Shown here: positions 38,601 through 50,600 of the stretch, in pieces
Numbering within the stretch: the first letter of the stretch is position 1
How the letters are laid out: the number at the start of each line of letters is the position of its first letter
NCBI GenBank assembly: GCA_016841825.1
Contig: JAENYK010000015.1
Location: 23,729-87,728 of the forward strand
Direction of reading: 5' to 3'
Source: Halothermothrix sp.
Lineage (GTDB): Bacteria > Bacillota > Halanaerobiia > DY22613
DNA length: 64,000 nt
The notes under the pieces: generated by a model
What the model was told of the DNA's origin: nothing
The model's database searches: none
The model's input: the letters and a program-made list of their open reading frames with translations, nothing else
Program-made: the position numbers and the translations under genes

Positions 38601-41600
38601 ATTATTCCCAAAACACCAATAACCATTTCTATAGAACGTTCGACCATAATTGCTACAATTTGATCGGGCTTAACTCCTTTCTTCCTCAAGACTCTTCCTA
38701 ATTGGTTTGCCGAAGAATTCAACTCTTTATACGTTAAAGCCTGGTCCTGATAAATAACTGCTATTTCATCAGGTGTCTTTTTCACCTGGTCTTCAAAGAT
38801 TTGTTGAAAAATCATGTTTTGAGGAAGATCTAGTCTTTTTGAGTTAAAATCTTTTAACAGCATCTGTCTATCTTCTGGAGTAACCAATGCAACTGCTGCT
38901 AGTCGTATCTTAGGATTATCAATTACTAGATCGAGTAATTGCAGATAATGTCTAGCCATCCTCTCGATAGTCTTTCGCTCAAAGAGATCAGTACTATATT
39001 CTAAATTGAACTCAATCTTATTCTCGCTTTCGATAACATCTAAGCTCAGATCAAATTTAGATGTTTTCTGATCAATGCGATATGGATTGAGTTGTAGATC
39101 TAAAAGACTCATACCAATAGACTCAGCGTTATGTAAGGTAAACATACTATCGAATATTGAATTTCGGCTCATATCTCGTTTCAAATTCAACTTCTCGATC
39201 AAAGTGTCAAAAGGATAGTCCTGGTTATCGAAGGCTTCTAATAATTGAGTTTTTACATTCTTTAAAAAATCATCAAAAGAATTTTTCTGCTCAACCTGAA
39301 TCCTAATAGCCAGAGTATTGACAAAAATTCCGATAATATTAACTAAATCTTCATGATTCCTGCCAGTTATTGGTGTGCCAATCACCAGATCATCTTGTCC
39401 AGTATATTTGCTTAAAAACAAATAATAAACTGCAAATAGTAAGATAAAGTTAGTTACACCTGTTCTAGCGGAAAGTTCTTTTAACTTCCTTCTTTGTCTC
39501 TGACTAAGCTCAAAATGAATCCTGTCCCCTAAATATTTTATAATAGCAGGGCGTGGTAAATCTGTTGGAAGATTTAAAACTGGAATTTCGCCAGCGAATT
39601 TATTTAACCAATATTTTTCCTGTTCTTTAAGTTTTTCTGATTTAAAAAACTGATTCTGCCAGACCGCAAAATCTTTATATTGAATAGTTAATTCCTGTAA
39701 TTTAATGTGATGGTACAGTTTTTTGAATTCATCTGTCAAAACCTCCATAGATCGCTCATCAGAGATAATATGATGTATGTCATACATTAGGAAATATCTT
39801 GATCCCTTTTTGACCAACTTCACTCTAAATATAGGTGCTTTGCTCAAATCAAAAGGGCGAACAAATTCTGCAAAAATATCATCTATAGTAGAATCAATGG
39901 AAGTTTCGAAAAATTCCATTTTAAAATCTACATCCTGTTGGATTTGCTGAACTGGTTCTCCTTCTTTGATTAAAAACGATGTCCTTAGGGCTTCATGTCG
40001 TTCAACCAACTTGCTAAAAACTTGTTCGATCCGACAATAATCTACCTCGCCCTCAAGAACTAATAATCCTGGCATGTTATAGACAGTGCTTTGGTCTTCA
40101 AATCCATCCAGAATAAACATTCGTTTTTGAGCAGCAGATGCTGGATAATACTCTTGCTCTTCAACTAGATTGATTACCAAATTGCTTTCTTCACATTCAT
40201 GAATATACACTGCAAACTCCTTAATTGTTGGGTACTTGAAAACATGAGTCAACTGAACATGCACATTATATTTTTGGTTTATCCAAGATATAAGCTTAAT
40301 TGCTTTAACAGAATGACCACCTATTTCAAAAAAGTTATCGTTAATACCTATTCGATCCACTCGGAGAATCTCTCTCCAGATTTCTACTAATTCAATTTCG
40401 ATTTTAGTCTCTGGAGATTGATGTTCACTCTCTCTAAGCATATATTCAAGTGGATTCGGCAGATTTTTCCAATCGACCTTACCGTTAAGTGTTACTGGAA
40501 ATTTGTCTAGAGTGACAAAATATGCAGGTATCATATATTCAGGAATTCTCTCAGTTAGATATGATCTAATAGCTGACAAAGATAATTCCTCATCGGTAAT
40601 CAGATAGGCACAAAGATATCTCTCCTGACTTGCATCTACCCTGTCTGTAACGATAACTTTAAGGACTGCATTATGACTTAATAGAGTTTGTTCTATCTCT
40701 GCTAACTCTATCCTAAACCCTCTGATCTTCACCTGATGATCCATTCTTCCCAAAAAGGCCAGATTGCCATCTTCAAGCCATTTTACCATATCACCTGTCT
40801 TATACATTTTAGCTCCTGGAACAAACGGATCAGATAAAAATCTCGCATCAGTCAATTCTTCTCGATTCCAATATCCCCGACTAACACTATATCCACTAAT
40901 ATAAAGTTCTCCTGGAACATTTACTGGCTGTAATCGTAAAAATGAATCCAGCACATAACATCTTACATTAGGTAACGGCTTCCCAATAGGGGTATTTCCC
41001 TTGTCGGGAATCTTCTCGAAAGGCTCTTCATAATAGCTAGAATCAATTGTTGTCTCTGTAATTCCATAGCTATTAATGATCCTGAATTTGTCACCAAACC
41101 ATCTAACAATCTCCTTAAAATCCCTTGCACTACAACTATCTGAACCAATAACCAATAGTTTCAGATCATCAATCTGTAAGCCATGTTCTTTAATATAATT
41201 CATCAAAGGAACAGCTACTAATGGAGTAATATCTAAATAATTTATGCTATATTTTCTAATCAATTCATATAGAGAAACTGGATCCATCTTTTGATCTTCA
41301 GGACAGATAACCATCAGACCACTATTTAACAATGTACGCGCCAAATCTCCTGCAAAAACATCAAAGGAATAACTAGCAGTTTGCAATAATCTGATTTTAA
41401 AATCTCCTAATCTGTGTTCAGCAGTCCAAGCCTGTGCTATGGTCAGATAGTTATCATGTTGAACCATAATACCTTTTGGTTTTCCAGTAGACCCAGAGGT
41501 ATATATGACATAGGCCAGATCAGTTGGTGAATTCAACGTCTTCAAATTTGCCCCATTCTGCTCTTCATTTAAAGACATTTCTAAATCTATAACTTCACCA

Positions 41601-44600
41601 TTAAACTCAATTTCTTTATTCACAGATTTGTATGTCACCATTAATTGTGCCTGACTGTCCTCTAGCATATATATTAATCGTTCCTTGGGATATTGAGGAT
41701 CAAGTGGTAAATATGCCCCACCAGACTTTAATATTCCCAAAACTCCTACTACCATTGCGATTGAGCGCTCAATCATGATAGGCACAATCTGGTCAGGTTT
41801 AACACCTCTCCCCCGTAGAGTTCTAGCCAATCGGTTGGCAGATTGATTTAATTCTTCATAAGACAAGAAATTATCTTCAAAAATTACAGCAATATCCTCT
41901 GGGCTCCTGGCAACCTCTTCTTCAAAAGCATGTTGGAAAGTCTTATCTAAAGATTCTCCTAAGACTTTTGAATTGAAGTCACATAAGAGCAGTTTTCTTT
42001 CCACAGTAGTTAATATGTCAATCTCAGCAATTTTTACTTCTGGATTTTTGATTATCTCTTCTAGAAGTCTAAGATAATGTTTAGCCAATTTTTCAACAGT
42101 CTGGTTTTTGAATAACTCAGTAGAATACTCAAACTCCAAATTTATTCTGTCTACATTCTCTGTAATCCCAAGACTAAGGTCGAATTTACTACTAGTTCTA
42201 CCAACCTTTATTGGACTCAAAATCAAATCTCCCACCCTTGTATTAGAACCTTTAAGCTGAGTGTATGTCAACATAACATCAAATAATGGATTCCTTCCAG
42301 GGTCTCTGGGCAAATTAATTTTCTCGATTAACATCTCAAAAGGATAATCTTGATTTTCATATGCATCTAGAGCACTTGTCTGAACCTCTGCTAAGAATTC
42401 CGCAAAAGTTTTCTCTCCTAAAGGTTGATTACGGATTGCAAGAGTATTTACAAATACTCCAACAATCTGTTCTAAATCAGCATCCGAACGCCCAAGTACA
42501 GGTGAACCGATTATTATGTCATCTTGCCCAGTATATCTGGCTAATAATACATTAAATATTGCCAAAAATACCATATATAATGTTACACCAAACTCTACCG
42601 CAAACTCTTTCGTTTTCACTGCAAATTCTGTATCCAAAACCACTTCATAGATATCACCAAAGTAATTCCTTGTTCCAGACCTTGGATAATCTGTTGGAAG
42701 ATTCAACACCGGAATATCGTTAGCAAATCTATGTATCCAATATACCTCTTGGTCCTTTAACACCCCATCAGTTAAAAGCTGATTTTGCCACATTGTAAAA
42801 TCTTTGTACTGAATGGATAAAGGTTGTAAATCATTACCTTGGTATAACTTCGCAAAATCTTTAAGCAAAATATCTATTCCATGGCCATCTGTTATAATAT
42901 GGTGCATGTCTAATAGAAGGAAATTTTTGTTTTTACCCTCAATAAGGGTTAGTCTAATTAAACCTGGAATTGATAAGTCAAAGGGTTTTATTAAGTCTCT
43001 ACTCACACTAGTCAGCTCTTCTTCCTCTACTGATAGGACTTTCAGGGTTACTTCTGCATTGTAATGAATTATTTGCATAGGTTCGCCATCTATCATGTGA
43101 AAAGATGTCCGTAGAGATTCGTGCCTTTCAACTAGTTGACGAAAAGCTCCAACAAATCGCTTTTTGTCCAAATCTCCTTCCACATGCATAAGAGAAGAGA
43201 TGTTATAATTAACTCTTTGTTCCGCTAACTTATGTAGCACAAAAATACGGTTTTGCGCAGAAGATAATGGATAAGCATCCCGTTTTTCTACTTTTGTAAT
43301 CAGTGGCAGATCTTTATTCATAGCACCTTTGACCTGTGCGGCAAAATCCCTAAGAATAGGGAAATTAAAAATTACTTTGACTGAAAGTTTTACATCAAAT
43401 TCCTTTTTAACCTGGGTCACTAAAGATATTGCTTTCAAAGAGTGACCACCCAAAGTAAAGAAGTTATCTAGAACACTAATATTCTCAACTTCAAAAATCT
43501 CAGACCACATCTTTGCGATTTGAACTTCAATAACATTTTGCGGTGCTACATATTCTACTGCTCTTTCATAGTTAATCTTCTCTTTTAACAATGCTTTTCT
43601 ATCAATCTTACCGTTAGTGTTTAATGGAATTTTTGCAGTTTTTACAAAATAAGTGGGTATCATATAGGTAGGTAATTTTTCAATTAAATAGTCCTTTAAT
43701 TCCCAAATTGGTAAATCTCCTTTCAAAGTTACATAGGCACAGAGATACTTTTCCCCTTTCTGATCTAAGTGGTCGATCACTGCAGCCCCCTTTACTTCAG
43801 GATGTTCCAAAAGTTTCTTTTCAATCTCACCTAATTCAATGCGGTAACCTCTAATCTTAATTTGGTAGTCAATTCGTCCAATAAATTCAATATTTCCATC
43901 ATCTAACCACCGTGCTAAATCACCTGTCCGATAAATTTGTTCAGTTGAATTGTATGGATTTGTCACAAACTTCTTAGCGGTAAGATCGTCACGATTTAAA
44001 TAACCTTTTGCTAATCCTGCACCAGCAATACATAATTCTCCAGGTACTCCTATAGGCTGTAATTGTTGACTTTCATTTAGAATATAAATTTTGGTATTAT
44101 CTATAGGTTTGCCAATAGGTACTCTATATATCGGACCAGTTATCGGACAATCATAATAAGTTACATCTACAGTCGCCTCTGTAGGACCATATAGATTATG
44201 TAATGTTGCCCCTGATACTGAATAAACATATTGATTAAACCTCTCCACTTGGATAGGTTGTAATGTTTCTCCACTTGCAAACACCTGTCTTAAAGAGATT
44301 AGTCTTTTTCCTATTTCGATTTTTCCAATATAATCAAGAAAAGCAGTTAACATTGATGGAACAAAATGCAATACCGACACTTTAAATCTCTCAATAGCAT
44401 TAAGTAACTCCTCTGGATCCTTTTCGACCTCTGGAACCAATAGGACAACTCGCGCACCAACAAAAGACCACCAAAAAAGTTCCCAGACAGATACGTCAAA
44501 GGTAAACTGTGTTTTTTGCAGGATTACATCATCTTCATCTATGGAGTACACTCTCTGCATCCAGTTAATCCGATTTAGGACAGACTGATGTTGGATCATT

Positions 44601-47600
44601 ACCCCTTTGGGTTGACCTGTTGAACCTGAAGTATAAATAACATAAGCCAAATCCGTTGGAGTAACTGTTAATCCCAGATTCTTACTATCTCTTTTTTGGG
44701 GATACAGAGCTGTAGTAATTTCTGTAATATGTACAGTTACTACCATGCGCTCTGCTTCAAAAGATAAGATCAGTCCTTCGTAGGTTGGCAACATCAACTC
44801 ATTTTCCTCTTTTATCAATATAGGCGAATTGGCATCTTGCAGAATATAACTCAAACGTTCCATAGGATTAGTAGGATCTAATGGTAAGTATGACGCACCC
44901 GCCTTCAAAATACCCCAAATGGCTATTAACATTTCCAGAGAGCGATTTAGACAAATACTTATGATCTGATTTGAAGTAACTCCCAATCTAGACAACTGGT
45001 GAGCTAATATATTGGCCTTTGAATTTACTTCCAAATAAGTTAGAGCTTGACCTTTAAAAACGACTGCAACCTTGTCTGGTGTCCGTTCCACCTGCTCTTC
45101 AAACATCTGGTGAAGAATCTTTTCGTTTGGATAAGCATTTGCAGTATCATTAAAGTCAAATAATAACTGTTCTTTCTCATTTTGAGTTAGTATATCTATT
45201 TCACTGATTTTTACTTCTGGGTTGTTTAAAATTCCTTGTATTAATTGGATAGAGTGTCCTGCCAATCTTTGTATTGTTTGACTCCTAAAAAGATCAGTAG
45301 AATAAATAAGTCTAACCCGCAAATCCTTCTCCCGAGAAATCACATTCCACGAAAGATCGAATTTAGCCGTACTCTGGTCAAATTTATATGGAGTAAACTC
45401 TACATCGCCGAAACTAATGTTAGTATTATCTGTGTTCAACATTGTCAGCATCACGTCAAACAATGGGTTATGACCCAGGTCGCGCACCAGATTCAACTTA
45501 TCTATTAACCTCTCAAAAGGATAGTCTTGATGCTCATATCCTTCCAAAGCGGTTATCTTAACTTCAGCTAAAAATTCTTTAAAGACTTTCTCTGCAATCG
45601 GTTGATTTCGCATGGGTAGCGTGTTAACAAACATACCGATTAACTTTTCTAAGTCGGGATGAGAACGCCCAATCACTGGAGAACCGATTATTATATCATT
45701 CTGACCAGTATATTTGGCTAACAGCACGCTGATAACTGCTAAAAGTATCATGTATAGTGTAACATCGTATTCTGATGCCATTGTTCTCAACTTCTCTGTC
45801 AAATCCTCATCCAGAACAAATTCGTATTCCGCACCTTGATAACTGACCTCTGCGGGACGAGGATAATCCAATGGCATATTCAGTACGGGAATCTCACCTA
45901 CAAAACTATTTAACCAATACTCTTCCTGTTTTTTGATTAATTCAGTTTGCAATAGTTGATTTTGCCATACTGCAAAGTCTGTGTATTGAATTGGTAATGG
46001 CTGTAGCGTCTTAGCATGGTATAGTTGAATCAGATCTTCTACTAATATCTCCATACCACGACCATCTGTAATGATATGGTGCATGTCGAATAAGAATATG
46101 TCTCCAGATTCTCGCCTAATTAAAGCAGCTCTAAATAATCCTGGTTTAGATAGATCGAATGGTCGGATAAAATCTTTGATCAAATCTTCGACTCCTTTTG
46201 TGACTGCTGATAATATTGTAAAATCTACCTCGATATTCTCATATACCCTCTGAACAGGTTCACTACCCTGCAGTTCAAACCCAGTTCTTAAAGATTCGTG
46301 ATGTTCAACTAATTTATCAAAAGCTTCTTCTAACTGCTTCTGATATAATTCTCCTTTTACTAGCAATGCTGTGAAAATGTTATAATTAATACTTTTCTCC
46401 GCCATCTGATTCAGTACAAACATCCGTTTCTGAGCAGAAGATAGTGGATAATACTCCCTTGGTTCCACCTTTGCAATCATCTCATAAATATTCTTTTCAG
46501 CAGCTTTAATCTGTTCTGCCATCTCCCACAGAACAGGATAATTAAAGATAATTTTAACAGGAAGTTTTACATCAAATTCCTTATAAATTTGTGAGGTTAG
46601 AGTAATTGCACGTAAAGAATGACCTCCCAAAGCGAAAAAATTATCCAGAACACCTATCTTCTCAATTCCCAAAATCTCAGCCCATATCTGTACCAGTCTT
46701 GCTTCCACTCTATCTATTGGCCCTACATATTCTTCTACTCCTGTAGATCCCAGATTATCCACTGGTAAAGCTTTCCGATCTACTTTTCCGTTATGGGTTA
46801 AGGGAATAGCCTCTAATTGAAGATAATAAGTAGGTATCATGTAATCTGGTAAACTTTGATGTAAATATTCTTTTAACTCCTTAACACTCAATTCACGGCT
46901 TGCAGTAAAATAAGCACAGAGGTATTTGATATCCTTCACATCTGTTCTATCAATTACTGCTGCTCCTGTCACTTCTAGGTATTCTAAAAGTTTGTTCTCT
47001 ATCTCACCCAGTTCAATTCGATAACCACGGATTTTCACCTGATGGTCACTTCTACCCATAAATTCTACATTCCCGTTTTTTTGCCATCTGCCCAGATCAC
47101 CTGTCTTATACATCTCATAACCTGGCATAAATGGGTTTGGGATAAAACGGACAGCTGTCTGTTCTGGATCATCTAAATACCCTCGAGAAATACCCTCACC
47201 TGATATATAAATCTCTCCTACCACTCCTACAGGTACTGGTTGTAGATTTTGATCTAGAATGTACACTTTCTTATTGGCTAATGGTTTACCAATTGGGATA
47301 GAACTAACTTCGTCTAATTTATCCCTTTCTATTAGAAATGCTGTTGTGTCTACACAACATTCCGCCGGTCCATATATGTTCGTAATCTGTGGCTTAGGTT
47401 CACCACAGGCATTTAAAAAATCTTTGACAATCTGAACTGACAGCGCTTCCCCACCAATTATATAGTGCTTAACTCCTGGCTTTTCAGCAAATTTACAGGC
47501 CGATTGTAAAAGATAAATATGTGCAGGTGTACCATCTGATATATCAATACTATATCGATTATAATATTCCACCAATCTTTCGCCATCTCTTCTGATATCT

Positions 47601-50600
47601 TCTGGTGTGATAAACAGAGTATGTCCCAGTAATAGAGCAGCAAAAAACTGTTTTATCGCAGCATCAAAAACATATGGTGCAAGTAAAGCAATGTTTAAAT
47701 TGTCTGAATGAAGAGAGTATATGGATTCATAAAGACCTGTCACCAGATTTGAAACACTTCTGTGGTCGATCATTACCCCTTTTGGGATACCTGTGGAACC
47801 TGATGTGTAGATAACATATGCCAGATCTTCTGGATGAGTTAGACACTCCAGATTATGCACCTTCTGATTATATACATCTTGATCATTCAAATCCACCACT
47901 TCTACCGAAAGATTAAATTTGTCCAACAAACTTCCTTGAGTGACCAGAATCTGCTCACTTTTGCTCACCATATACTGTATTCTGCTTTCAGGGAATTTGG
48001 GGTCTATTGGCATAAAGACCCCACCCGCTTTAATAATCCCCATGATTCCAATAACCATCTCCACCGAACGCTCTGTCATTAACCCAACTATTGAATCGCT
48101 TTTCACACCTTTACTCCGAAGAATTTGAGCAACCTGGTTAACTTTCTTATCCAGTTCCAGATAAGTTAGGGTGTCATTATCATACACTACTGCTTTCCTA
48201 TCTGGATTACGCTTCACTTGTTCGACGAATAGTTGAACGATTGTTTTCTCCTTAGCAAAGTCAGTCTGGGTCTGGTTAAAACCTTCGATTAGGTGATACT
48301 TCTCTTCCGCTGTCAAAAGACTTAGTTCAGCGATTATTCTTGAAGGATCGTTAACAATCTCTCTAGTAATATTTATCAAATGTCCTGCCAACCTTTGTAT
48401 TGTTTGACTCCTAAAAAGATCAGTAGAATAAATAAGTCTAACCCGCAAATCCTTCTCCCGAGAAATCACATTCCACGAAAGATCGAATTTAGCCGTACTC
48501 TGGTCAAATTTATATGGAGTAAACTCTACATCGCCGAAACTAATGTTAGTATTATCTGTGTTCAACATTGTCAGCATCACGTCAAACAATGGGTTATGAC
48601 CCAGGTCGCGCACCAGATTCAACTTATCTATTAACCTCTCAAAAGGATAGTCTTGATGCTCATATCCTTCCAAAGCGGTTATCTTAACTTCAGCTAAAAA
48701 TTCTTTAAAGACTTTCTCTGCAATCGGTTGATTTCGCATGGGTAGCGTGTTAACAAACATACCGATTAACTTTTCTAAGTCGGGATGAGAACGCCCAATC
48801 ACTGGAGAACCGATTATTATATCATTCTGACCAGTATATTTGGCTAACAGCACGCTGATAACTGCTAAAAGTATCATGTATAGTGTAACATCGTATTCTG
48901 ATGCCATTGTTCTCAACTTCTCTGTCAAATCCTCATCCAGAACAAATTCGTATTCCGCACCTTGATAACTGACCTCTGCGGGACGAGGATAATCCAATGG
49001 CATATTCAGTACGGGAATCTCACCTACAAAACTATTTAACCAATACTCTTCCTGTTTTTTGATTAATTCAGTTTGCAATAGTTGATTTTGCCATACTGCA
49101 AAGTCTGTGTATTGAATTGGTAATGGCTGTAGCGTCTTAGCATGGTATAGTTGAATCAGATCTTCTACTAATATCTCCATACCACGACCATCTGTAATGA
49201 TATGGTGCATGTCGAATAAGAATATGTCTCCAGATTCTCGCCTAATTAAAGCAGCTCTAAATAATCCTGGTTTAGATAGATCGAATGGTCGGATAAAATC
49301 TTTGATCAAATCTTCGACTCCTTTTGTGACTGCTGATAATATTGTAAAATCTACCTCGATATTCTCATATACCCTCTGAACAGGTTCACTACCCTGCAGT
49401 TCAAACCCAGTTCTTAAAGATTCGTGATGTTCAACTAATTTATCAAAAGCTTCTTCTAACTGCTTCTGATATAATTCTCCTTTTACTAGCAATGCTGTGA
49501 AAATGTTATAATTAATACTTTTCTCCGCCATCTGATTCAGTACAAACATCCGTTTCTGAGCAGAAGATAGTGGATAATACTCCCTTGGTTCCACCTTTGC
49601 AATCATCTCATAAATATTCTTTTCAGCAGCTTTAATCTGTTCTGCCATCTCCCACAGAACAGGATAATTAAAGATAATTTTAACAGGAAGTTTTACATCA
49701 AATTCCTTATAAATTTGTGAGGTTAGAGTAATTGCACGTAAAGAATGACCTCCCAAAGCGAAAAAATTATCCAGAACACCTATCTTCTCAATTCCCAAAA
49801 TCTCAGCCCATATCTGTACCAGTCTTGCTTCCACTCTATCTATTGGCCCTACATATTCTTCTACTCCTGTAGATCCCAGATTATCCACTGGTAAAGCTTT
49901 CCGATCTACTTTTCCGTTATGGGTTAAGGGAATAGCCTCTAATTGAAGATAATAAGTAGGTATCATGTAATCTGGTAAACTTTGATGTAAATATTCTTTT
50001 AACTCCTTAACACTCAATTCACGGCTTGCAGTAAAATAAGCACAGAGGTATTTGATATCCTTCACATCTGTTCTATCAATTACTGCTGCTCCTGTCACTT
50101 CTAGGTATTCTAAAAGTTTGTTCTCTATCTCACCCAGTTCAATTCGATAACCACGGATTTTCACCTGATGGTCACTTCTACCCATAAATTCTACATTCCC
50201 GTTTTTTTGCCATCTGCCCAGATCACCTGTCTTATACATCTCATAACCTGGCATAAATGGGTTTGGGATAAAACGGACAGCTGTCTGTTCTGGATCATCT
50301 AAATACCCTCGAGAAATACCCTCACCTGATATATAAATCTCTCCTACCACTCCTACAGGTACTGGTTGTAGATTTTGATCTAGAATGTACACTTTCTTAT
50401 TGGCTAATGGTTTACCAATTGGGATAGAACTAACTTCGTCTAATTTATCCCTTTCTATTAGAAATGCTGTTGTGTCTACACAACATTCCGCCGGTCCATA
50501 TATGTTCGTAATCTGTGGCTTAGGTTCACCACAGGCATTTAAAAAATCTTTGACAATCTGAACTGACAGCGCTTCCCCACCAATTATATAGTGCTTAACT

